The notes under the pieces: model-generated
Seen by the model: the letters and a program-made list of their open reading frames with translations, nothing else
Database searches by the model: none
Told to the model about the DNA's origin: nothing
Translations under genes and position numbers: made by a program
Source of the DNA: Larix kaempferi
Lineage: Eukaryota > Streptophyta > Pinopsida > Pinales > Pinaceae
Assembly: GCA_027924585.1 (NCBI GenBank)
Contig: BSBM01000636.1
Span: 2,434,001-2,498,000, forward strand
Length of the DNA: 64,000 nucleotides
Direction of reading: 5' to 3'
In this document: in pieces, positions 55,163-64,000 of the stretch
Numbering within the stretch: the first letter of the stretch is position 1
Layout: every line of letters begins with the position of its first letter

Positions 55163-56446
55163 TTGCATAATCATATCCTAGAAACTTGGCAGGACCATTG
55201 TCTAGATAAGAGAGTCAGTAAAGATTTTAAAAGGCACCAGAAAATGTTTTTTGCATCTTTCTGCAAAGATGTAGCCCGAATGCCTGATTGGGGGTGTGGT
55301 TCCCACAATAGAGGTCACTTTGGCAAAGGAGGTTTCCATTGTGAAAAGAAAAAGAAACACAAGAAGTTTTATACTTCTGAAGCCAGATATCATCCTGATC
55401 TTCCATACAAGCACAAATCCAAACATTGCTATAAAGAATACAGAGATAAAAAGCATTATAAGAAGTCTAAATACAGATCTAAAAGATTTGTAAAAAGATG
55501 GAGAGAAAAAGGTAAAGGCGATGTCTACTTTATATGTGGAAAATCTAGCCATTGGGTAAGCAAGTGCCCAGAAAGAAAGCCTCGACCCAGGTTAGTAGCA
55601 TTATGTGAATCTCTTGACCCAACCTGGTGGGATTTGTACAAAGTCTCTGATTCCTCCCTAGATCCTTCTGATGAAGTTATATATTTGCTTGATTCTGAGT
55701 CTGAATATTCTTCTTGTACAGAGAGTGAAGAAGATCCTCCAGTTTTAGCTAAATGTGGCCACTCCTCATCTTCCTCCACTGAGTCTGATTCTGACAATGA
55801 ACCACATTTAGGGGCTTGTGAGAAGCCTGATTTTGATTTCAGTTTGTACATGTTTTCCAGTTCTGTTTCTCCCTATCAAATTGAAAAGCAGATTGCTGCT
55901 ATCGATTTGAAGTTGTCTTCAATTCCTATATATAGACATGTAGAGAGAACAGAGTTAAGAGAAGAGAAGAAAGCTTTGCAGTCTCAATTGAAAGCTTTGA
56001 CAGAGGCAAAAGGAAAAGAAAAGGCTACTGTAGCATTTAATCCAGTAGAGATTTACCAAGAGTACCCTGGTAGCCACACTGACAGACAATCTCACAGATC
56101 AGATAGAGAAAATTTTCTGAGGATGCAATTGAAGGAAAAGCAGTCAAAGATAAAAGAATTGCTAAAAGAAGCTGATGCCATTAAACATGCTCTTGTTGTT
56201 TTAATTCAAGAAAAGGATCAGTCTTCCGATGAAGAAATTTCTAAGGAAATTGAAAGAGTATGTGGTCAGCTAGAAGCAAAGGAAGAGTCTCCAGAATATT
56301 CCCCTGAAAGGTCTCCTTCACCTCATTCACAGAGTCTTAGTTTGCTTGGAGCATTATCAGGCCCCAAACTGTTCATTACCCTAGATTTCTGTCCTGATGA
56401 ATTTAAGCCTTATCCAATTCAATGTTTGATAGATTCAGGATGTTAG
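55163..56446 (+). pseudogene. EPRV copy 2: knuckle, coiled coil and start of protease
   Basis: An open 427-codon piece. After a basic linker (KKKHKKFYTSEARYHPDLPY) comes the altered knuckle, an acidic Ser-rich stretch (SSCTESEEDPPVL), two coiled-coil blocks and the protease start, LIDSGC, where it stops. Confidence 0.8.
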
Positions 56447-56650
56447 TTTAACCTTGCTAGGGGTAATGCCATTCCTTCCTTTTATTGGGAAAAAACAAAA
56501 GAATTTGGATCAGCCATTCAAGGTACACCTGTGTATCTAACTGGTAAAATAAAATATTTCCCAATCTCTTTGTCTGGTATTAAAAGTTCAGTCTCTCTTT
56601 TCAGACTAGATGCAATCTGTGAGGATTGTGTTTCAGGTTCATAGTTTTTA

Positions 56651-57829
56651 ATGAAAGTCAGTCCATTTTCTTTTGATACTCAAAAAATGATATTTTCCTG
56701 TACAGTCAATAACCAGTCTGTTTCTTTACCTTTGAGTCATAAATTTGTACAGAGATGTAAACCTTTACCTTCAGTCCAGACTCACCCAGTTCAGTCCAAA
56801 GTCTCACTGAATAAAATGGAAAGGTGTATTTCTTATGCAGAAGTACACAGTGAAAAGTTTCTTGCAGGGATCACAGAAAAGATAAAAAAGGATTGTTGTT
56901 CAGAAAGCCCAAATGCTTTTTGGACAAGGGAAAAATACTTTGTTTCATTGCCTTTTGATCCTTTGCAAAAGATCAGACCCATGAAAGCCTCTGCTAGATG
57001 GATGATCCCAACAGAAAGAGAATTCTGTTCTAAAGAGATTCAAGATCTTCTGAACAAAGGACTAATAGAACCCTCTAAGAGTCCTTGGGCATGCCGTGCT
57101 TTTGTTGTAAATAAGCACTCAGAGCAAAAACGAGGTAAGCCGATGTTGGTTGTTAATTTCAAGCCCCTGAATGCAGTATTACAGAAAATCAGGTATCCAT
57201 TACCAGATAAAGCAAGCTTGTTACAAAAAGTCACAGGATGCTCTATATTTAGCAAGTTTGATTTAAAGTCAGGGTTTTATCAGATTGGCATAGATGCCAA
57301 AGACAGATATAAAATTGCCTTTGTTGTCCCTCATGGACAATACCAGTGGAAAGTCCTTCCTTTTGGCATTAACAATGCACCATCTGAATTCCAAAAAAGG
57401 ATGGAGGACATTTTTAGAGATATTCCTTGGTTAGCAGTGTTCATAGATGATATTTTGATTTGTTCAAAGAATTTGCAAGAGCATCTAAAACATCTAAAGC
57501 AGTTTTATTTTTTGGTCTTTAAACATGGTTTGGTTCTGTCTGAGTTCAAGATGGAAATTGGTAAGACAGAGATTGAATTTTTGGGTTTGCATATTAAAGG
57601 TGGTCAGGCAATTCTGCAAAAACATGTTTTGAATTCGTTTGATTATTTTCCTAACAAAATACTTGAGAAAACCCAATTGCAACATTTTCTTGGTTGCTTA
57701 AATTATATCAGACCCTTTTATAAAGGACAGGATTCAGATATTCATTGTCTGCAACAGCGGTTAAAGAAAAATCCTGCACCATGGTCTGATGCCATGACTC
57801 TAGCTGTGCAAAAGATTAAGCTAGAGTAA
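56651..57829 (+). pseudogene. EPRV copy 2: reverse transcriptase segment
   Basis: The longest pol piece (392 codons), from the protease tail through all reverse-transcriptase palm motifs (IFSKFDLKSGFYQIGI, PFGINNAPSEFQKRM, FIDDILICS) into the connection (LHIKGGQAIL, FLGCLNYIRPFYKG). It ends at a one-base deletion near 57823, before RNase H. Confidence 0.85.
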
Positions 57830-57869
57830 AAATTTTCCAGCTCTTCATCTTCCTTAGGGAGTTGGTAAG

Positions 57870-58250
57870 TTGATCATAGAAACAGATGCATCCAATACCA
57901 CTTGGGGCGGTGTTCTTCTGGAAGAGATAGATGGAAAAGAAAATATTTGTGGATATGCATCTGGCTCATTTAAAGGTGTTGAGCTAAATTATCCCAGCAG
58001 TCATAAGGAAATTTTGGCTGTGAAAAAGACTGTCAGTCATTTCATCCTATACCTGAAACCAGTGCGATTCACAATAAGAACAGATCTTAAAATAATTCCT
58101 GGTATATTAAAAAATGAAAATTTAATGGTAGAGAACAGCAGCAGAATTTTGAAATGGTTTATTTGGCTTCCCAATTTTGATTATGATATTATTTACAAGC
58201 CTGGTTATTTAAATTGTCTTGCTGATATGTTGACACGGGAAACTGTGTAG
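57870..58250 (+). pseudogene. EPRV copy 2: RNase H segment
   Basis: Reads IETDASNTTWGGVLL, SSHKEILAVKKT and FTIRTDLKI: the three acids are present here, unlike copy 1. It ends at TAG 58248 after LADMLTRETV. Confidence 0.8.
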
Positions 58251-59377
58251 AAAGAAGTTCCCAGCTTAAATATGTTTTCAGTAGGTGCAAGTTCGAGTGA
58301 CAAAGGAAAAGCTCCACTGACAGAAGAAGGCATGCAGTTGCCAAGAGATGCATTATTTTTGAAGCCATGGGATAAAAGCTTGACAATAGATGAGCGCAAA
58401 GAGCTGCTTGACTATGCTGATAGACATCAAGCAGAGAAGTATCTCAGTCTAACACTGATCAAGGAAATTCAAGCGAGCTCGTGCAAGCTCCAGATCTTAG
58501 AACGCTGGGAAAAGAAAGCCTTCAATGGTTTTCAAAATGCTGAGGAAAAGTTAAGGAAGTGCCGTGAATTTGGGTAGACTGCAACGAGGAAAAGGATGGG
58601 TTAGTATGGTATGTAGATTTGGGTGAGGGGGATCTCACATGGACAACCTACAACCTCATCTTGCAGTTCTGTCGAGAACAAACTTCTGTAGTAATCTGCG
58701 CAGACCCAGGAAACATGCGTAACCGCAAATGGTCTGGTTGGACAGAAGTGTTCTTAGATAAATTTTGTCCAAGGAAAGACTGGCTCAATCGGCGAGCTAA
58801 TTTCATTCTACATTTGGAGGCTTATATGCAAGATGCAGATCAGCATAATCAATGGTTTAAATTTTTGCTGCGACATCATGGAGGCCGCTATACACCATTG
58901 GAACATATTGTTAATATCACACAAAAATTCATCAAAAGAGATATCAATGGAAACAGGTTGGACACTAAAGTGCATCGCAGAACTCTTCCGTTAAATTATA
59001 GAGTTGAATCTTTGTTTGCCTCTGAGTTTCTGTATGGTCCAAATGAGGCCTTGCGTGGTTTTGATGTGGAACAATGTTTTGGAGATCTACTTTACCCTGA
59101 AGTAGAATATCCAGAAGATCATTATTGGCAAAATACCGAGTCCCAGCCATATAACTGGGAAGATGATCTGGCCATGCGTGAAATTGAAGAGAACCTGTTT
59201 GACAAAGGCGTGCTCGACTATGTCTGTGGTGGTGTTCCAGGTGGCGATGATGGTGATGTTCGATGTGTCTGCGGATCTGGTTATGGCATTCTTTTCCGTG
59301 GGAATGAAGCAATCTGGTCCGAGATGCATGTGATTGAGAATCTTGTACATATTTTCTTTTTCTTTTGGAAGCCGTAG
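58251..59377 (+). pseudogene. EPRV copy 2: extra C-terminal region
   Basis: 58272-58577 gives GASSSDKGKAPLTEEGMQLP, then RKELLDYADRHQAEKYLSLT and ILERWEKKAFNGFQ. A one-base loss at about 58569 shifts frame. The rest (58619-59377, 252 codons) matches copy 1 (WSGWTEVFLDKFCPRKDW, FKFLLRHHGGRYTPLEH) but reads on past the copy 1 end into ILFRGNEAIWSEMHVIENL. Confidence 0.75.
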
Positions 59378-59707
59378 TGGGACGGTTAATGCTCCACCTT
59401 GTATTTTGTCGGCCATGTTTTAGCCATGCTTTTATTTGCTTTCCGGGATGCTTTGCCCCGATGATTTGTAATATGTCAACAAGAATATTTGTATAGTGAC
59501 TGATATAAGTGGGCCAGTTATGTGTCGGCCACGAGAATCTACTTTTGTTAGTGGTGGTCAGTCTTTCTGTCATAGTACCGGGTCCCCGTATGGGCGAGCC
59601 TCGGAGGGACGAGATAAACATGATGTGGTCCCATCATGTCCCCATGAATCTTACCTTTTTAACTGGTTGGTGTAAGTTTGAGATTACTGGATGACCTGCT
59701 CAAGTGC

Positions 59708-59715
59708 TATAAATA
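59708..59715 (+). promoter_or_regulatory. EPRV TATA box, copy 2
   Basis: TATAAATA, 452 bases before the last primer site; counterpart of 51909-51916. If any promoter activity remains, it would read into the flanking plant DNA. Confidence 0.6.
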
Positions 59716-59757
59716 TGAGTCTCCGGAGTTCATTAGGGGCATCGAGTCATTTGTGTT

Positions 59758-59827
59758 GAGTCGCATGAGCAAGTAGTCCGCTCTGCAAGTAGGAGTCGCA
59801 TGAGCAAGTAGTCCGCTCTGCAAGTCT
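59758..59827 (+). repeat. 35-bp tandem repeat in terminal region, copy 2
   Basis: Two units, 59758-59792 and 59793-59827, are identical or nearly so (GAGTCGCATGAGCAAGTAG, then TCCGCTCTGCAAGT). The lack of divergence contrasts with copy 1. Confidence 0.8.
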
Positions 59828-60125
59828 GTAGGTTTGTGTGAGAGCCGAAGTGATTATGCTCTGCGAGTTGCCATGACTCGTATAACATCGCATCAGAAAG
59901 CTTAGACTCGTCTCTGTAAAAGCATCTGTGTAAGGGTGTGCTAGTGAGCATATCTCGGGACTCCCAGGAGCCTGCGAGTAGCTTCATGCCTTCGGGAAGT
60001 TGCAAAAGCTAAACGGACCCAAGACATTGTGTTCAGGCACAGTTGAGAGACAGTGGTGACGAACTTCGCAGTCCGAGGTCGATCCACTATTTGAGTCTGT
60101 ATGTGTGTAAAATTGCTGAAGAATT

Positions 60126-60131
60126 AATAAA
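60126..60131 (+). terminator. EPRV polyadenylation signal, right end
   Basis: AATAAA, 34 bases before the final primer site. Confidence 0.6.
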
Positions 60132-60159
60132 AGCTTGAAGTTGGAGATCCTGGCGTAGT

Positions 60160-60172
60160 TGGTATCAGAGCC
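60160..60172 (+). promoter_or_regulatory. EPRV primer binding site at the right end
   Basis: TGGTATCAGAGCC. Similarity to the virus stops within about two bases after it, so the array ends at the primer site, where the circular viral DNA has its minus-strand discontinuity. Confidence 0.85.
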
Positions 60173-60252
60173 AATTAACTCATATTAATTTGTTATCTTT
60201 TCAAGCTTGTAACTTTTCAAGGCAATTAACTCATATTAATTTGTTATCTTTT
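60172..60252. repeat. 30-bp direct repeat at the viral/plant junction
   Basis: CAATTAACTCATATTAATTT plus GTTATCTTTT occurs at 60172-60201 and again at 60223-60252, separated by 21 bases. The first copy abuts the viral end. This looks like filler DNA made during end joining, or a pre-existing duplication. Confidence 0.8.
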
Positions 60253-62073
60253 TGTTTCTTAAAGTAACATAAGACACATATTAATGTATGTTTTGATTTG
60301 TATGTGGGAAACTTATACATATAAGGCTCACAACATGATCATTTTGTCAGGTGTATGAGTAATTAAAAGAAATAAAAATGTTTAACTTTGAAGTATGGAT
60401 TTGTCATTATATATTATAATATCCCAAATATATATCATAAATTTATTACAAGTTTATTGATGATTATGAATTGAGAAAGTTTATATATATATTTGAAAAA
60501 AAAAATACTTAAAATAAAAGAGCAATATAGATATAATTATGAAAGACATTCAAGCTTCTCCATATATTTTCATTAATTTAAGAAATCATTCACAATATTA
60601 TGGTATAGAAAACACATTCAAACAACTAATAAACATAGTTAGATCATCTTGTTCTATATATTTATTTTTTCGACGAAAACCTTGAGAGGAAACCTAGGGG
60701 ATGCTTCCTTATATTTTTGGATGGAATCCCTAGTAAAATTGCCACTGTAAACTACTATGACGTATCTAGGGCGATTTGAACTAAGCACATGCTAGCAAAA
60801 AACTAGACTAACACCCAACAACATAAGGGGCAATCGGTTTAGCTAATCCCCTAGGCTTAAAATGTTTGGAAACATCTCATCTTGTTCTTAGTGCTTAAGT
60901 GAGAGTTAGATTGTTGGTACCTTGCCATCCCTAGTAAATTGATGAGGGGAAAAAATGTCATTAGTGGTATTTGAGCCTAGATGGGGACGATAACAACTTC
61001 TCCACTTTATAACCACCCAAGCTAGACCCAATTGACCAACATTCATATGTGAAATTTCCATCCTTGAAAAACACATTCTTCCTGGTGTATCTATAGTAGT
61101 TCTATTGAATCCTTTTCAAATGCCCTCAAAATCCCAAGAGTGAGCTCTTCCCGATGTCTATCCAAAGCCCTTACAATCTTGATGTAATGAGATTTTAACC
61201 CTTAAACAACATAAGAGACTAACATAGGCCAACCTAGTCCCAGATTTGGAGGTTACTAGTGGAACTCAACTATAGTTTAGCAACATGTCCAGTGGGTTAA
61301 AAATTAAGTGATAAAGAGTAGAGTGTTTCCAATCATAGATAAACACCTTTTATATACTAAGAATCCACACAATTCTACTAGTTAGAAGTCAACTCAATGG
61401 ATCTACATCAAAGTTGCATACCTAACTCATACCCTTAGCTCCAACCCTAACAAATCCTCCTAAATGCCCTCAATTGTCATGTAACAATAGTTCTTCCCCG
61501 GAGTAATCTATGTCCGTCGAAGTTCCGTCTAAAATTTTCTATAAAATTATTAAACTACAAAAGAATGAATAATCCTTATATAAGGAACATGTCTTTTATT
61601 TCTTTTCTAACTTTTTGCTTGTATCCTTTAGCATTACAACCTCATAACCTTTAATTTTCATATTTATCTCAACCCTTGATACATCAATATGTTCTTTGAT
61701 TTACATATATGTATGTCTTTGTACCATAATGTTTGAAAGATGATTCAAATTCTATTTTTCATACCTTCTTTCTTTCAACCATTATCCTTATGATAGTTTA
61801 TGTTGCTTTAATATGCTTTTATTAACATTGTAATCCATCAATTCTCATGTATCATTTTGAAAACTTCAACTTCAACCTTTCCATATTCAAATTATTATAA
61901 TTATGCATTAAGATGAATCAATCATTCATTTACGAATTAAATTAATGTTTCCTGATAAAAAAATATATACTCTTCCATAAAACCATACTTATATTCATAA
62001 TACAAAACATCTAACTTCTATATGTTATCTATATGAAAAATAATACTTTTAAATATAAAATTTACTATCACAC
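60253..62073. other. AT-rich plant DNA without recognisable gene
   Basis: No domain-bearing frame, RNA gene or clear element end is visible. Confidence 0.45.
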
Positions 62074-62320
62074 AACAAAAACTTTATACTTTAATTATAA
62101 AAATAAAATATCATTCCCATTACTTAACTCGTGTAACTAAAACTTTATATTTTAATTATAAAACTAAAATATTACCCCACTACGTAACCCATGCAACTAA
62201 AGCTTTATACTTTAATTATAAAACTAAAATATTATCCCCACTACGTAACCCATGCAACTGAAACTTTATTTATACTTCAATTATAAAACTAAAATATTAT
62301 CCCCACTACTTAACCCTCGA
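62074..62320. repeat. 61-bp tandem repeat, four units
   Basis: Units start near 62074, 62135, 62195 and 62256, each with AAACTTTATACTTTAATTAT, AAAACTAAAATATTA and CCCCACTACGTAACCCATGC or a close variant. The middle two are most alike. Confidence 0.75.
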
Positions 62321-62621
62321 AGTATAATTGGGAAATAAATTTCAATACACTAAACAACATTACAAATCCACATAGTGTGTCAAAATCTTTCTGAATGACC
62401 TTATGGCCACCGCCACATTGAATCCACAAATGAAGTGGGACTAGACAACAACTTAACACTAACAACTGCTCCTTATCCTCTCTTCAAATAATTCCACATA
62501 AGGTATATGGCATCATCATGACACTACTTAGATGGATAAGACATGATAATGACAATATGGATATGACATGATAATGACAATAGTAACTACGTTCACAATA
62601 TGTAAGAATCAATTATAAAAA

Positions 62622-62765
62622 ATATCCACTAGAAATGACATGTCCATTTCCACGTGGATATTATATATGTGATATACTATATATTTTAAAATATACTATA
62701 TATTTGAAAAGATCCACTAGAAATGACATGGTCCATTGCCACGTAGAGAATATATGTGATAGGTT
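62622..62765. repeat. Direct repeat of ~35 bp in AT-rich DNA
   Basis: ATCCACTAGAAATGACATG plus TCCATT.CCACGT occurs near 62626 and again near 62710, each followed by ATATATGTGATA. It is old and small. Confidence 0.6.
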
Positions 62766-63199
62766 TTTTTCAAAGTGAGCTTTGAAAGTAAAAAAAATTT
62801 GGGATACCTTGGTATTTATTATGCCAAATTTATTGTGATCCCCATAATATCAATTTGGTTTTATAAAGTTTAGGATTAGGATATATGATTAATGTTATAA
62901 TAACAAAAAATATGAAAATTTTAAGGAATGTTTTATATTTTTGAACAGTGTTTGTTGTAAATTTGTTGATATAAGTTAATAAAATTAATTTAAAGAAATT
63001 TGAATTAGGTATATAGAACTAACTCAATACCTAATAACATTGATGATATCAAATCTCTAGAGTAGAATCCATAATAAGCTTTTGGTGCAACAACTTTCTT
63101 TCGAGAGGAGGAAAATCTATTATGATTAATGCAATTTTGAATGTACTTGTTTACTAGCTGATAATTGCCCATATACCCAAAGGTGTATTGACTAAATTG
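62766..63199. other. No recognisable gene
   Basis: AT-rich sequence before the LINE fragment. The 5' edge of that fragment is not defined. Confidence 0.4.
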
Positions 63200-64000
63200 A
63201 GGAAGATTGCTTTAATTTCGCATGGCGAGGGAAATCTGGTAAAGGAATCCATTGGTTGGCATGGAACGAGTTAGCAAGACCTAAAGATATCGGAGGTTGG
63301 GGCTTCAAGGAACTTAATTGTTTTGGTTCTTCCTTGGCTGCAAAGTCAGTATGGAATCTTTTGACAAAAGACAGAAAATGGCAGTCAATCATGAAGGTTA
63401 AGTATATGGAGGAGGAGACATTACTACCTAGATTAGACAACCTACTAAATCTCATAAAGGGGGGTCTTTATTTTGGAAATCCATTTGCAAGTATTTTCCA
63501 GAGATTGGGGATCTTCTAGCATGGAAGGTAGGCTCAAGTGAGAAGGTTCTGATAGGTAAGGATGGCATAATGGGATGTGGACTAGAAATAAAACTATCAT
63601 AGAGACTCTTAAACTTGCTAAATAATAGAGGGGTTTTTAAGCTTAAGGATGTCTCTATCCCAGGAACAGGTGGCTTGCAAAGATAGTCATGGCTCTAGGC
63701 TATTAAACTGAACCTAAATGAACAATGGACTAAGGAATGGGAGAGCTGGAGAATAGGTATATAGAAGGGATTTATATCTCTTAACGAAGACCCTAATGCT
63801 CTAATTTGCACTGACAAGAAAGTAGGAGGAACCTACTCGGTCAAAGAGGCTTATGCATTATTCTAGAATAGTCTAATCATCAACAGAAAGTGGTGGTGGA
63901 GTGGAGTTTGGAAGGTTTTAGCACTGCATAAATGTAAACTATTTATGTGGCTAACCTTAAAGAAGAAGGTGATGACTTGGGATAATCTACTAAAGAGAAA
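63200..64000 (+). pseudogene. LINE ORF2 fragment, cut by window end
   Basis: The plus strand reads NFAWRGKSGKGIHWLAWNEL, then ARPKDIGGWGFKELNCFGSS, SLAAKSVWNLLTKDRKW and, in shifted frames, WKSICKYFPEIGDLLAWKVG, GGTYSVKEAYALF and SGVWKVLALHKCKLFMWLTL. This is the region after the reverse-transcriptase thumb up to the zinc-binding region of a plant L1 LINE. It is a different LINE from the one at 19-25 kb, in the opposite orientation. Several stops and at least one frameshift (near 63470) are present, and the 5' part is missing, as in a 5'-truncated insertion. Confidence 0.75.

Larger units (their letters stand above)
54091..59377 (+). pseudogene. EPRV copy 2: coat-protease-RT-RNase H polyprotein
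   Basis: It starts MANDIMLLKHSC in the same frame as the movement protein, six bases after its stop. Coat-like region at about 54322-55200; zinc knuckle near 55520-55565 reads YFICGKSSHWVSKC, so its first Cys is Tyr (55526-55528). Coiled coil 55860-56270; protease broken by a TAG at 56444 just after DSGC; reverse transcriptase 56950-57560 with FIDDILICS; RNase H 57870-58247; C-terminal region to 59377. Lesions: stops at 54301, 54760, 54985, 56444, 56642 and 58248; a 14-base deletion near 55146; frameshifts near 57825 and 58569. The protein is inactive. Confidence 0.85.
44955..60174 (+). mobile_element. Endogenous pararetrovirus (Caulimoviridae), head-to-tail array
   Basis: The array is in one orientation: a partial terminal region (44955-45180), copy 1 (45181-52361), copy 2 (52362-60159) and a final terminal sequence ending just after the Met-tRNA primer site (60160-60172). 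The distance between the two primer sites is 7798 bases, a typical caulimovirid genome length. Domain order is movement protein, coat-like region, zinc knuckle, protease, reverse transcriptase, RNase H, then an extra C-terminal region. No integrase is present, as expected for this family; integration would have been by host repair. Both copies carry many disabling lesions, so neither is an intact genome. The genus is not assigned. Confidence 0.9.

Noticed and set aside
58965-59621. Minus-strand 218-codon frame in viral copy 2
   Set aside because: His/Arg-rich product is the antisense of the viral C-terminal region; its frame is broken into pieces in copy 1.
44955-60174. Possibility that either viral copy is intact and could give infectious virus
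   Set aside because: Both copies have many stops, frameshifts and altered catalytic or metal-binding residues, and copy 1 lacks its leader. They are relics as they stand.
60172-60252. Target-site duplication of an integrase-mediated insertion
   Set aside because: Both 30-bp copies are on the same side of the viral array, so they do not flank it.

Overview
The window looks like repeat-rich nuclear DNA of a seed plant with a large genome. It is AT-rich, full of nested and decayed retroelements, and has no intact conserved host gene that I can recognise. Element types point the same way: a plant L1-type LINE with an RNase H domain, Ty3/gypsy elements primed by initiator Met-tRNA, a plant-mobile-domain-like gene remnant and endogenous caulimovirus sequences. 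The style of the gag and mobile-domain remnants suggests a gymnosperm, possibly a conifer, but this is inference and I could not search a database.

Layout. 1-6321: degenerate tandem repeats, a broken plant-mobile-domain-like gene (905-1657, minus) and a candidate 878-bp LTR (5444-6321). 6360-10773: an LTR-bounded Ty3/gypsy element on the minus strand that keeps gag, protease and RNase H but has lost reverse transcriptase and the integrase core. It cuts off the 3' end of an unrecognised minus-strand reading frame (10774-11582) that has a candidate 5' intron and a CpG-rich 18-bp repeat upstream. 11.9-16.6 kb: mostly empty AT-rich DNA with small duplications. 16.6-30.6 kb: two ~730-bp direct repeats (candidate LTRs) bracket a gypsy gag frame and a decayed LINE on the minus strand (19317-25475). 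30.6-32.7 kb: a second, minus-strand gypsy gag remnant. 33.8-38.1 kb: a 2.16-kb tandem duplication carrying a telo-box/TATA promoter-like block. 38.1-44.9 kb: AT-rich, with two SINE-like tRNA-derived heads.

44955-60174 is the most interesting part: an endogenous pararetrovirus (Caulimoviridae) as a head-to-tail array. It holds a ~230-bp partial terminal region, one copy missing its 5' leader and the start of the movement-protein frame, one near-complete 7.8-kb unit, and a final terminal region ending at the Met-tRNA primer site. Each unit encodes a movement protein and then, after an in-frame UAG present in both copies, a long frame with coat-like region, zinc knuckle, coiled coil, aspartic protease, reverse transcriptase, RNase H and an extra C-terminal region I do not recognise. 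Both copies are broken by many stops, frameshifts and catalytic-residue changes.

60.2-63.2 kb is AT-rich with a 61-bp tandem repeat, and the window ends inside a second LINE fragment (plus strand). The genes do not form a host pathway. They are layers of mobile and viral DNA, and the nesting order gives a partial history of insertions.
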